From Confluentibacter sediminis (GTDB taxonomy: Bacteria > Bacteroidota > Bacteroidia > Flavobacteriales > Flavobacteriaceae): DNA of 64,000 nt. A program made the position numbers and the translations under genes. The notes under the pieces were generated by a model, which worked only from the letters and a program-made list of their open reading frames with translations, had not been told where the DNA came from and ran no database searches. The DNA is taken from contig NZ_QKPO01000014.1 of NCBI RefSeq assembly GCF_003258355.1, forward strand, positions 62,001 to 126,000, given 5' to 3'. Shown here one piece after another: positions 18,814 to 27,150 of this stretch (the first letter of the stretch is position 1; each line of letters opens with the position of its first letter).

Positions 18814-19269
18814 ATGATGTTTGAAACACTAAAACCACAAATTGAAACCATACTTTCACACAACAAAAATTCAGTTGATGAACGGTTACTAAATATTTGT
18901 AAATTGTTAGAAACTAATGTATCTCATTACAATTGGGTGGGTTTTTATTTTAGAAATGGTAAAAAGGAAGAACTCATTCTAGGGCCTTACGTAGGCGCTC
19001 CAACAGAGCATACCGTAATTCCTTTCGGAAAAGGCATTTGTGGCCAAGTGGCTGTTAGCAATAAAAATTTTGTAGTACCAGATGTATCGGCCCAAGATAA
19101 TTATATTGCTTGCAGCATCACCGTAAAAGCCGAAATTGTAATTCCCATTTTTGTAAATGGGGAAAATATTGGTCAGATTGATATCGACTCCAACACACCA
19201 GATCCTTTTACAGAAGCTGACGAACGCTTTTTGGAGTTTGTTTGCGCTAAAGTTTCCGAAATTTTATAG
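18814..19269 (+). CDS. Free methionine-(R)-sulfoxide reductase (GAF domain, fRMsr type)
   Basis: A 151-residue single GAF-domain protein that reduces free methionine-R-sulfoxide, protecting the methionine pool. The family pattern is clear: NWVGFYF, FGKGICGQVA, VVPDVSAQDNYIACSI and AEIVIPIF, which include two of the redox cysteines (GICG and YIACS). The C-terminal DIDSNTPDPFTEADERFLE matches this family as well. An upstream in-frame TTG (18793) lies inside the promoter, so the ATG at 18814 was chosen; 18817 is an equally possible start. Divergent from the copper operon, with just over 200 bases between the start codons. Confidence 0.9.
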   Translation: MMFETLKPQIETILSHNKNSVDERLLNICKLLETNVSHYNWVGFYFRNGKKEELILGPYVGAPTEHTVIPFGKGICGQVAVSNKNFVVPDVSAQDNYIACSITVKAEIVIPIFVNGENIGQIDIDSNTPDPFTEADERFLEFVCAKVSEIL

Positions 19270-19350
19270 TTGTTAACAACTCCACTCTTTAGTTAAAAAA
19301 ACGATATGTTTTTTAAAGTTTCAAAGCACTTATTTTTTGGTTTAAATAAT

Positions 19351-19358
19351 TACTTTTG
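19351..19358 (+). promoter_or_regulatory. -7 element of purH
   Basis: TACTTTTG, a full match to TAnnTTTG, ending 23 bases before the purH ATG. A TTTTTTG lies upstream but at too short a spacing for a standard -33. Confidence 0.55.
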
Positions 19359-19381
19359 CAACTTAATATAACACATCAAAA

Positions 19382-20914
19382 ATGAGCAACGAAAAAAAGA
19401 TTAAATCTGCTTTAATCTCCGTATTTAGCAAAGACGGTTTAGAACCTATTGTAAAAGAATTAAACCACCAAGGTGTAACTATATACTCTACAGGAGGCAC
19501 ACAAAGTTTTATTAATGATTTAGGAATTGATGTCGTTCCTGTTGAAGAAATAACCTCCTATCCTTCCATTTTAGGTGGTCGAGTAAAAACGCTACATCCA
19601 AAAGTTTTTGGTGGTATTTTAAACAGACAAAACCATTCTGGCGATGTTGCTGAATTAGCGGAATTTGATATTCCTCAAATTGATATCGTTATTGTTGATT
19701 TATATCCTTTTGAAAAAACAGTTGCTTCTGGTGCAAGCGAGCAAGATATTATTGAAAAAATTGATATTGGAGGTATTTCACTGATCCGTGCTGCTGCTAA
19801 AAATTTTGCTGATGTTATATGTGTGTCGTCTGTTGATGACTATGCTGAATTTTTAGAACTCATTGTTGAAAATAATGGCTCCATTTCTGAAGAAAACAGA
19901 AAGCGTTTTGCCGCAAAAGCCTTTAACGTGTCTTCACATTATGATACGGCTATTTTTAATTACTTCAACAAAAATCATGAGGAAGCCGCTTTAAAAATTA
20001 GCGAAACCAAAGGGAAGGTACTTCGCTATGGCGAAAACCCACATCAAAGAGGTTTCTTCTTCGGAAATTTTGATGAGATGTTTACTAAACTTCATGGTAA
20101 AGAATTAAGTTATAATAATTTATTAGATGTTGATGCTGCCGTCAATCTGATTAATGAATTCAAAAAAGACGCGCCAACGTTTGCCATTTTAAAACATAAC
20201 AATGCTTGTGGTTTTGCCCAAAGCAAAACTATCCACCAAGCTTATGTGGATGCGCTAGCAGGCGATCCCGTTTCTGCATTTGGAGGTGTTTTAATTAGTA
20301 ATAGTGCCATTGATGTTTCTACCGCTCAAGAAATAAGCAGCTTGTTTTGTGAAGTAATTATTGCACCATCGTATCATGCGGAAGCCTTAGAAATCCTTAA
20401 AGAAAAGAAAAACAGAATTATATTAATTCTTAAAGAGGTTGAACTTCCACAAATGAATGTAAGAACTTGTTTAAATGGTATTTTATTGCAAGATAGAAAT
20501 AATGCTACAGATACTATTGAAGGTTTAACTTATGTTACAAATACTAAGCCAACAAAAAACGAATTGGAAGATTTAATATTTGCTTCAAAAATTTGCAAGC
20601 ATACAAAATCCAATACGATAGTTTTGGTAAAAAATAAAAAATTATTGGCAAGTGGCACAGGACAAACAAGTCGTGTCGATGCTTTAGAGCAAGCCATACA
20701 CAAAGCAAAAACATTTAATTTTGATTTAAATGGAGCGGCTATGGCAAGTGATGCTTTTTTCCCGTTTCCTGATTGTGTCGAAATCGCTAAAAATGCTGGT
20801 ATTTCAGCAGTCATTCAACCAGGTGGTTCTATAAAAGACCAATTAAGTATTGATTTTTGTAATGAAAATAATGTTGCTATGGTTATGACCGGAACACGTC
20901 ATTTTAAACATTAA
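19382..20914 (+). CDS. purH: Bifunctional AICAR transformylase / IMP cyclohydrolase
   Basis: Catalyses the last two steps of IMP synthesis. The N-terminal cyclohydrolase domain has the MGS-like fold with STGGT and GGRVKTLHPKVFGGIL; the C-terminal transformylase domain has RYGENPHQRG, LKHNNACGFA and DAFFPFPDCVE, and ends with GTRHFKH. Length is 510 residues, normal for Bacteroidota (usual range 505-530). A short leader with a -7 element precedes it and a stable hairpin follows, so it is a single-gene unit. Confidence 0.97.
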   Translation: MSNEKKIKSALISVFSKDGLEPIVKELNHQGVTIYSTGGTQSFINDLGIDVVPVEEITSYPSILGGRVKTLHPKVFGGILNRQNHSGDVAELAEFDIPQIDIVIVDLYPFEKTVASGASEQDIIEKIDIGGISLIRAAAKNFADVICVSSVDDYAEFLELIVENNGSISEENRKRFAAKAFNVSSHYDTAIFNYFNKNHEEAALKISETKGKVLRYGENPHQRGFFFGNFDEMFTKLHGKELSYNNLLDVDAAVNLINEFKKDAPTFAILKHNNACGFAQSKTIHQAYVDALAGDPVSAFGGVLISNSAIDVSTAQEISSLFCEVIIAPSYHAEALEILKEKKNRIILILKEVELPQMNVRTCLNGILLQDRNNATDTIEGLTYVTNTKPTKNELEDLIFASKICKHTKSNTIVLVKNKKLLASGTGQTSRVDALEQAIHKAKTFNFDLNGAAMASDAFFPFPDCVEIAKNAGISAVIQPGGSIKDQLSIDFCNENNVAMVMTGTRHFKH

Positions 20915-20941
20915 TAAGCTACACTAACCGCGCAAAAATAA

Positions 20942-20970
20942 AAAGAGCACTATCAAAAATAGTGCTCTTT
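20942..20970 (+). terminator. Terminator-like hairpin after purH
   Basis: Perfect 12-bp stem AAAGAGCACTAT (20942-20953) and ATAGTGCTCTTT (20959-20970) with a 5-base loop. The downstream T-run is short (TTTCTCATT), so termination in the plus direction may be moderate; the A-rich left flank would give a T-run in the minus direction. Confidence 0.7.
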
Positions 20971-21097
20971 CTCATTACAGTCAATTCTCACCTCAATTTA
21001 AATCTTCTATTATGCTAACCCTAACTTATTCATTTTAAAAAAATTAATTAAAACACAAATAAATCCCTTACTTAAATGATTTAATTATAGATAGTAG

Positions 21098-21259
21098 TTA
21101 CAATAAAGCTATTCGATATATTAAGATAACCAATTGACATATTACCGCTATTATTAGGAGGAATATTAAATAATCTGACAACTTTTTTCGAGTTTTAGTT
21201 TCACCTATATTCATTTGATAGTCATTTTTTTTGTCCTTATTGTTTTTTCGAGAATACAT
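21098..21259 (-). CDS. Small single-span membrane protein (53 aa), hypothetical
   Basis: An ATG at 21259-21257 opens a 53-codon frame. The N-terminal half is very basic and polar (MYSRKNNKDKKNDYQMN.., then TKTRKKL). The C-terminal half is one hydrophobic segment (YLIFLLIIAVICQLVILIY). This charge pattern is that of a membrane-anchored miniprotein. It sits alone in a 546-base gap between purH and the response regulator, and a perfect 24-bp inverted repeat begins 6 bases before its start codon. Whether it is translated is unknown; the rest of the gap shows no gene. Confidence 0.4.
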   Translation of the reverse strand: MYSRKNNKDKKNDYQMNIGETKTRKKLSDYLIFLLIIAVICQLVILIYRIALL

Positions 21260-21265
21260 GCATTA

Positions 21266-21317
21266 TATTTATTCTTGTATAAATGTATTGTTTAATACAT
21301 TTATACAAGAATAAATA
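21266..21317. repeat. Perfect 24-bp inverted repeat with 4-base loop
   Basis: The arms 21266-21289 and 21294-21317 are exact reverse complements (outer end TATTTATTCTTG, inner end AAATGTATT), with loop GTTT. It is far longer than the terminators of this window and lacks a T-run on either side, so a simple terminator is unlikely. It lies between the 53-aa ORF start (21259) and the end of the response regulator gene (21461). Confidence 0.9.
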
Positions 21318-21460
21318 GGCATGAAGCAAGAATTTTTATCCATAAGAACCTATAAATAGAGAACTAAATATTGTGTGAAGATTCTTGAAATAAGTTTGCC
21401 TATTAAAAACCAGCAATGCGATAGGTAATTCTACCATTCTGATTTAAAAAAGCAAATGAA

Positions 21461-22207
21461 TCACTTAAGCGTATGTATCTTTTTTGTGATATCTTTATAA
21501 GTATCACTTAAAGTAACTTTATGATTTCCAGATAGTATAATAAGATTGTCAGCAAGTATAATTTCTACTATTTTTTCTGTATTTACAATGTAATTTCTGT
21601 GAGTTCTACAAAATATAGAAGTATCCAGTAATTTCAGGATTTTTGTTAATGATATTAGAATTACAAATTTTTCATTTTCCGTAATAATATTGCAATATTT
21701 CTCCTCTACTTCTATATATATAATATCTGTAATAATGACCTTTTTTAAGGATTTCCCTTTTTTAATAAACAAGTACTGGGAACTTATAATGGTATCTTCT
21801 TGGTCACCTAAAAACACATCGGGTTGCGCATAAAACTTTTCCACAGCCATTTCTAGGGCATATAAAATTTCCAACTCATTAAAAGGCTTCATTAAGTAGC
21901 TAAAAGGCTGAGTTAATTTAGCTCTTTCAAATATTTTTCGATCTGTAGAACTGGTTAAAAAAACAAATGGCTTTGATGCATTTGGACTAATACTAATGGT
22001 TTCAGCAAATGAAATTCCATCTGGGTTACCATTTAAAAATATGTCTATAACTACAATATCAACTGTACTATTATAAAACAGTTCCAAGGCATTTTTAAAA
22101 CTTGTGGCAACACCTACAATAGTATAATTATTCGCCGTAAGGACTTGCACTAAAGCATCGCTTTCTGCAGGGGTATCTTCAACGATTAGTACATTTACGC
22201 TATCCAT
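21461..22207 (-). CDS. LytTR-type response regulator
   Basis: A 248-residue regulator with an N-terminal receiver domain (Glu10/Asp11, phospho-acceptor Asp55 in VVIDIFL, and Lys in LMKPFN) and a C-terminal LytTR DNA-binding domain (IIYIEVEEKYCNI, then FCRTHRNYIVN). The start codon overlaps the stop of the sensor kinase gene by one base (TAATG), so the two proteins form a translationally coupled two-component pair. Targets are unknown; the nearby 146-aa gene is a candidate by position. Confidence 0.94.
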   Translation of the reverse strand: MDSVNVLIVEDTPAESDALVQVLTANNYTIVGVATSFKNALELFYNSTVDIVVIDIFLNGNPDGISFAETISISPNASKPFVFLTSSTDRKIFERAKLTQPFSYLMKPFNELEILYALEMAVEKFYAQPDVFLGDQEDTIISSQYLFIKKGKSLKKVIITDIIYIEVEEKYCNIITENEKFVILISLTKILKLLDTSIFCRTHRNYIVNTEKIVEIILADNLIILSGNHKVTLSDTYKDITKKIHTLK

Positions 22208-23961
22208 TACAATACTGTTTTAGGTAAAGATACAATCATTTTTGTTCCTTTTCCCAATTCACTTTCAATAGAAAATTTGCCGTTATTTTTTTTAATCATC
22301 GATTTACATAACTGCAAACCTAAACCGGTGCCAATAATGTTTTCATTTTCTTTTTTAGAAAGCAAACCAGACTCTTTTAGAAGCTCTAAACGTGTTTCTT
22401 CAGACATTCCAACACCTGTGTCTTCAATAACTATATCACAATACCCTTCATTGACATCTTGTGTATAGATTTCAATTTTCCCATCGGAATTAGAAAATTT
22501 TATCGCATTATCCAATAAGTTACGCAATATAATTTTCAATGACTCTTGGTCAGCAAAAACCATGTCTTTTTTTAATACTTTATTTTCGAAATCTATATTG
22601 CCTTCTAACATTATAGGTTTATAGTTATAGGCTATTTGCTCTACTATAAAAAACAAGCGAATTGATGTTATCTCGAAATAGGATTGTTTCGTTTGTAACA
22701 AAGCCCAGTGCAATAAATTATCCAACAAATTGTACGCCCCATTTACAATGGCACTATTATTTTGCAACAAATTGCTCAAGGCATTTAAATTACCAGATTC
22801 TAAATTATCTAATAATTTAGCCTGACTTGTTTTTAAGGCATTAACCGATGACCGTAAATCGTGACTTACAATAGAGAAAAGTTTATCTTTTGTAGCGTTT
22901 AATTCATCTAACCTTTCCTTTTGTGCCACTATAATTTTATTGGTTTTTATTTTCTCTCTGTAAAAATAAATGATTGTAGTTAACAATATTAACAGCACTA
23001 TAGCCGAATAAAACAATCCATTTCTTTCAACTGTTTTTGCCTTTTTTTCGGCTTGTAATAAAGTAACTTCTTTTTGTTTCTCCTTTATTGCAAACTCTTT
23101 TTCAAGTTTAGCTACCTCATAAATCTTATTTTGATTATTTAATGAATCTTTCCATTGCTCACTCTCTTTTCTATAAATTAATGCTTCTTTAAAATTTTTA
23201 CGATTCTCTTCTACCACGGCCATATTGAAAGCTGTATTTCGTTTAGACTGAAAATCTTTAACTTTTTCAGAAAGCTTATATGCTTTTTCAAAATAAGAAA
23301 TCGCTAAATCATCTCTATATTGTTCGTAATATAAATTTGCAATATCACCATATGTCCTTACCATTTCTAAAGTATCTTGAGACTTTTCTTGCAATATTAT
23401 ACTTTTAAATAGATAGTATTCCGCATCATTAAACTGTCTTAAATGATGATAACATAAACCTAAATTTTTTAATACAATACTTTTTTTAAAATAAAGATTA
23501 TTTGATGATTTTAGTAGTCCATCTTTTAAATAAGGTATTGCTTTTTTAAATTGGTTTTGCTCTAAAGCTATTTCTCCTAAGCGTAATTTAACCAAATCAT
23601 AAAATTCAAATTGACGGGATATCTGATTAAATTCCTTTTCGGCCTCTTCAAATAGGTCTTTCTGATTAAAACTATAGCCTCTAAAATAATGGGTATAATC
23701 CTTAACTTCAGTATTATTTTGTATTGTGTTTAGCTGCTTCATGCTATACACCAAAGTAGAATCCCAGTTTTTTTCAATAAAAAACAAAGCGGCATCGTGA
23801 AAATAAGCATGTGATTTATACTCGGTTGCCTTATTCTTGATTTCAATATCAAACAACTCCTTTTCCTGTTCCTCTTGAGAAGAGAGTGCGTTTACCGAAA
23901 ACAGGGCTATCAAAATTAATGAGACCCTAATTTCAACCTTTATATGCATAGGGATTTTCAT
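22207..23961 (-). CDS. TPR-containing sensor histidine kinase
   Basis: A 584-residue membrane kinase. After a signal peptide or anchor (RVSLILIALFSVNALSS) comes a periplasmic array of about five to six TPR repeats (for example AISYFEKAYKLSEKVKD), then one membrane segment (SAIVLLILLTTIIYFY), then a HisKA domain (H-box SIVSHDLRSSVNAL) and an HATPase domain (N box LRNLLDNAIKFS, G boxes EDTGVGM and GTGLGLQLCKS). The frame is open to 23991, but those codons lie in the -7 element and in the terminator of the gene upstream; the ATG at 23961 (or at 23949) is the real start. Confidence 0.93.
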   Translation of the reverse strand: MKIPMHIKVEIRVSLILIALFSVNALSSQEEQEKELFDIEIKNKATEYKSHAYFHDAALFFIEKNWDSTLVYSMKQLNTIQNNTEVKDYTHYFRGYSFNQKDLFEEAEKEFNQISRQFEFYDLVKLRLGEIALEQNQFKKAIPYLKDGLLKSSNNLYFKKSIVLKNLGLCYHHLRQFNDAEYYLFKSIILQEKSQDTLEMVRTYGDIANLYYEQYRDDLAISYFEKAYKLSEKVKDFQSKRNTAFNMAVVEENRKNFKEALIYRKESEQWKDSLNNQNKIYEVAKLEKEFAIKEKQKEVTLLQAEKKAKTVERNGLFYSAIVLLILLTTIIYFYREKIKTNKIIVAQKERLDELNATKDKLFSIVSHDLRSSVNALKTSQAKLLDNLESGNLNALSNLLQNNSAIVNGAYNLLDNLLHWALLQTKQSYFEITSIRLFFIVEQIAYNYKPIMLEGNIDFENKVLKKDMVFADQESLKIILRNLLDNAIKFSNSDGKIEIYTQDVNEGYCDIVIEDTGVGMSEETRLELLKESGLLSKKENENIIGTGLGLQLCKSMIKKNNGKFSIESELGKGTKMIVSLPKTVL

Positions 23962-23966
23962 AAACA

Positions 23967-23974
23967 CAAATATA
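23967..23974 (-). promoter_or_regulatory. -7 element of the kinase-regulator operon
   Basis: Minus strand TATATTTG, a full match to TAnnTTTG, placed between the T-run of the upstream terminator and the kinase start. It ends 5 bases before the ATG at 23961, so the mRNA is predicted to start at or near that codon; the alternative ATG at 23949 would have a leader of about 12 bases. Confidence 0.6.
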
Positions 23975-23977
23975 TCT

Positions 23978-24014
23978 AAAAAAATAACCATAAGCTCTTA
24001 CCTATGGTTATTTT
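23978..24014 (-). terminator. Terminator of the 146-aa protein gene
   Basis: Perfect 12-bp stem (23981-23992 with 24003-24014, core AACCATA/TATGGTT), 10-base loop, and a minus-strand T-run of seven. It lies 25 bases after the stop of the upstream gene and directly before the kinase promoter. Confidence 0.85.
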
Positions 24015-24038
24015 ACTTATAAGAAAAACTAAATTCCT

Positions 24039-24479
24039 CTATGCTTGACTTACTGTAGTAACAGTCCCTCTAGAAGATACAGGATCTGTATCCCAAAGAT
24101 ATGTTTGTATTTGAACTAAATCAGCTCGTGGATTTTCAACAATAAAATCAATACGATAAGCATCAAAAATTTGGTATCTTACCTCTGGTTCATCATAAAT
24201 TATAAAAAAATCTAATTCCAGCTCTCCAGAGCTTGAAATAACATATTGTTTATTGACTCCCGAAAAATTGGGATTCTCTGAAGCTGCCACAAAAACGACT
24301 GCACTAACTTGTAAAGCACCTGTGTCACTGAAACTCACTTGTACAAGTGGTCCAAAAGGTTTTTTACTAGTTGAATTAAATGCAAAACTGATTTGGGCAT
24401 CTAATTTTTGAATATTAAGAATGTTGCTTTCCGGAATAGGTTGACCCGGTACTACTGATAGATTTAAGGTTGTATTCAT
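24039..24479 (-). CDS. Hypothetical beta-rich protein, 146 aa
   Basis: I do not recognise this family. The 146 residues have no signal peptide or membrane segment. The pattern of alternating hydrophobic residues (VQVSFSDTGALQVSAVVFVA, ELELDFFIIYDE, YRIDFIVENPRADLVQI) suggests a beta-sandwich; cysteine is absent. It has its own terminator and lies 77 bases upstream of the kinase-regulator operon on the same strand. Its upstream region carries two tandem hairpins. It may be a target or partner of that two-component system, but only position supports this. It is not visibly part of a larger cluster. Confidence 0.75.
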   Translation of the reverse strand: MNTTLNLSVVPGQPIPESNILNIQKLDAQISFAFNSTSKKPFGPLVQVSFSDTGALQVSAVVFVAASENPNFSGVNKQYVISSSGELELDFFIIYDEPEVRYQIFDAYRIDFIVENPRADLVQIQTYLWDTDPVSSRGTVTTVSQA

Positions 24480-24519
24480 TTCTTATGTTTTAGGTTAATA
24501 AATTTTGTCCCAATATTAA

Positions 24520-24554
24520 ATGCTTTAAGAAGCATTTATACTAGCAATAGTATA
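24520..24554. promoter_or_regulatory. Two tandem hairpins in the gap between the 146-aa gene and mreB
   Basis: ATGCTT/AAGCAT (24520-24535, loop TAAG) is followed directly by TATACTA/TAGTATA (24537-24554, loop GCAA). They lie in the divergent 319-base gap, 41 bases before the 146-aa gene start. They may be an operator or leader structure for that gene. The rest of the gap is AT-rich; the only promoter-like string for mreB is TACTTTTA at about 24742, a 7 of 8 match to the -7 element. Confidence 0.4.
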
Positions 24555-24798
24555 AAAAATATCGACAAAAAGCAAATAAAATAGATTAAATGCGATTTAT
24601 TACTTTATTTAATAAAAGAATGACAGGTTCAAATCCACTAAATCAATGAACTATTTTACTGAATTTTGAAGTCTCTCTAACTTCGAAATTTATTTTTCAA
24701 CTATCAATAATAAACCTCATTTTTTTTCAGTAGTTTTATTACTTTTACAATCCGAAACCTAAGGGCTTTTTAATAACTTCATTAATAACAGATAATAC

Positions 24799-25827
24799 AT
24801 GGGCTTTTTCGACTTCCTAACCGAAGAAATTGCAATAGATTTAGGTACTGCAAATACACTCATAATACATAACGATAAGGTAGTTGTTGATGCTCCTTCC
24901 ATAGTTGCCAGAGATAGAATTACTGGAAAAATAACAGCCGTTGGCCAAGAAGCTAGCTTAATGCAAGGCAAAACCCACGAAAACATTAAAACCATCCGTC
25001 CACTAAAAGATGGCGTTATTGCAGATTTTGATGCTTCAGAGCAAATGATAAGTATGTTTATTAAAAACATTCCAGCATTAAAAAAGAAGTTTTTTACTCC
25101 AGCGCTTAGAATGGTTGTTTGTATACCCTCTGGAATTACTGAAGTTGAGATGCGTGCCGTTAAAGAATCTTGTGAACGAGTTAATGGAAAAGAAGTATAT
25201 TTAATACATGAGCCTATGGCTGCGGCTATAGGTATTGGAGTCGATATCATGCAACCAAAAGGAAATATGGTGGTTGACATAGGGGGTGGTACTACAGAAA
25301 TCGCTGTTATTGCACTTGGTGGTATTGTTTGTGATAAATCAGTAAAAATTGCTGGTGATGTTTTCACTAACGATATTGTTTATTATATGAGAACCCAGCA
25401 TAATTTATATGTTGGTGAGCGTACTGCCGAAAAAATAAAAATTCAAATTGGTGCTGCGACTGAAGATTTAGATCTTCCTCCAGAAGATATGAGTGTTCAA
25501 GGACGTGACTTATTAACTGGAAAACCAAAACAAGTTCAAATCTCTTTTAGAGAAATTGCTAAAGCTTTAGATAAATCTATTTTAAGAATTGAAGATGCCG
25601 TGATGGAAACGTTATCTCAAACACCTCCAGAATTGGCTGCCGATATTTATAATACTGGTATTTATTTAGCTGGTGGTGGTTCTATGTTAAGAGGTTTAGA
25701 CAAACGCTTATCTTTAAAAACAGACCTTCCTGTTTATATTGCAGAAGATCCTTTAAGAGCTGTAGTTAGAGGAACAGGAATTACACTTAAAAATTTAGCT
25801 AAATATAAAAGTGTCTTGATAAAATAG
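24799..25827 (+). CDS. mreB: Rod shape-determining protein MreB
   Basis: Bacterial actin that guides the elongasome along the inner membrane. The 342 residues have the actin-fold phosphate loops IDLGTANTLI and VVDIGGGTTEIAVIALGG and the adenosine motif LAGGGSMLRGLDKRL. The N-terminus (MGFFDFLTEE) is the short membrane-binding helix. It is the first gene of a five- to six-gene shape operon, 11 bases before mreC. Confidence 0.98.
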   Translation: MGFFDFLTEEIAIDLGTANTLIIHNDKVVVDAPSIVARDRITGKITAVGQEASLMQGKTHENIKTIRPLKDGVIADFDASEQMISMFIKNIPALKKKFFTPALRMVVCIPSGITEVEMRAVKESCERVNGKEVYLIHEPMAAAIGIGVDIMQPKGNMVVDIGGGTTEIAVIALGGIVCDKSVKIAGDVFTNDIVYYMRTQHNLYVGERTAEKIKIQIGAATEDLDLPPEDMSVQGRDLLTGKPKQVQISFREIAKALDKSILRIEDAVMETLSQTPPELAADIYNTGIYLAGGGSMLRGLDKRLSLKTDLPVYIAEDPLRAVVRGTGITLKNLAKYKSVLIK

Positions 25828-25838
25828 GCTAATAAAAC

Positions 25839-26651
25839 ATGCAACAAATTGTAAATTTTATAATAAGGAACAAAACGTTTTTGTTATTCTTGTTGCTGTT
25901 TTCTATTTCTATTTTATTTACTGTTCAATCTCATTCTTACCATAAAAGTAAGTTTATAAATTCCGCTAATTTTTTAACTGGAGGCGTTTATAATTCAATT
26001 AACAATATTAGTGAGTATTTTTCTTTAAAATCTCAAAATGAGATCTTAGCAAAAGAAAATAATCGTTTAAAATCGATTCTTTATAATCATAAAACCAAGC
26101 GCGATTCTTCATATATTGATAGCATCTCTTTTAATACGTCATACAAATTTACTACTGCCAACATTATAAAGAACAGCTACAACACTGTTAACAACGTATT
26201 ATTGGTCAACAAAGGAAGCAAAAACAACATTAAACAAGACTTTGGAGTTATAACTGATAAAGGTATTTTAGGCATTATAGACCAAACATCAAAAAATTAC
26301 GCAACTGTTCTATCAGTTTTAAATTCTGAAAGCAACATTAGTGCTCAATTAAAAAATTCAAATCAGTTTGGAACCTTAAAATGGAATGGTAAAAACCCGA
26401 AATATACACAACTTATAGACATTCCAAAAAACGCAATTTTAAAGAAGGGAGACACTATAATAACTTCAGGTCGCTCATCTATTTTCCCAAAAGGAGTTCT
26501 TATTGGAACTATTAATGATTTCAATTTAGATCAATCTGAAAACTCATACATTATTAACATTGAACTTTTTAATGACATGACCAATATTGAGCATGTATAT
26601 ATTATTGAAAACGTCAATCTACCAGAAATAAAAAAACTACTGAATGAATAA
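25839..26651 (+). CDS. mreC: Rod shape-determining protein MreC
   Basis: Periplasmic scaffold of the elongasome, 270 residues. One N-terminal membrane segment (about residues 12-29), a coiled coil (SLKSQNEILAKENNRLKSI) and then the two beta-barrel lobes with NVLLVNKGSKNNIKQDFGVIT and KKGDTIITSGRSSIFPKGVLIG. MreC binds and activates PBP2, encoded two genes downstream. The end overlaps mreD by 8 bases. Confidence 0.95.
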   Translation: MQQIVNFIIRNKTFLLFLLLFSISILFTVQSHSYHKSKFINSANFLTGGVYNSINNISEYFSLKSQNEILAKENNRLKSILYNHKTKRDSSYIDSISFNTSYKFTTANIIKNSYNTVNNVLLVNKGSKNNIKQDFGVITDKGILGIIDQTSKNYATVLSVLNSESNISAQLKNSNQFGTLKWNGKNPKYTQLIDIPKNAILKKGDTIITSGRSSIFPKGVLIGTINDFNLDQSENSYIINIELFNDMTNIEHVYIIENVNLPEIKKLLNE

Positions 26652-27150
26652 TGTTATTTCAATACATAGCGTTCGGTTTTTGGTACTTGTGTTTTTTCAG
26701 GTTCTAATTTTTAATCACATTAATTTTTATGGTTACATAAATCCGTATCCATATATTTTATTTATTGCTTTTTTCCCTATAAGGCATAATAGAATTTTAA
26801 TTATTACTTTAAGTTTTCTACTAGGCTTATCGGTGGATTTATTTCTAGATACAGGAGGGATTCATGCAGCGGCTTGTGTTTTTATTGCTTATGTAAGACC
26901 TATAATTTTAAAATTCTGTTTTGGAACTATTTATGAGCATCAAAACATAAAGTTTGATACTGTTGAATTTGGTTCAAAGCTCACCTATTTTACCTTACTT
27001 ACTGTAACACACCACTTTGTTTTATTCTCATTAGAAATATTTAACATCTCAAAAATAATTTTAGTGCTTCAAAAAACGTTATTCTCAAGCATTTTTACTA
27101 TATTAATGTGCATGATTATAACTATTATTTTTACTAGAAAAAACAAATGA
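26644..27150 (+). CDS. mreD: Rod shape-determining protein MreD
   Basis: A 168-residue membrane protein with about five hydrophobic segments, as in other MreD proteins. The pattern INPYPYILFIAFFP and GLSVDLFLDTGGIHAAACVFIAYVRP is typical for Bacteroidota. Its start overlaps mreC by 8 bases and its end overlaps pbp2 by 4, so translation is coupled. It connects MreC to the rest of the complex. Confidence 0.93.
   Translation: MNNVISIHSVRFLVLVFFQVLIFNHINFYGYINPYPYILFIAFFPIRHNRILIITLSFLLGLSVDLFLDTGGIHAAACVFIAYVRPIILKFCFGTIYEHQNIKFDTVEFGSKLTYFTLLTVTHHFVLFSLEIFNISKIILVLQKTLFSSIFTILMCMIITIIFTRKNK

Noticed and set aside
24759-25367. 202-codon open frame on the minus strand inside mreB
   Set aside because: Antisense to the conserved actin-like gene; no start signal or domain.
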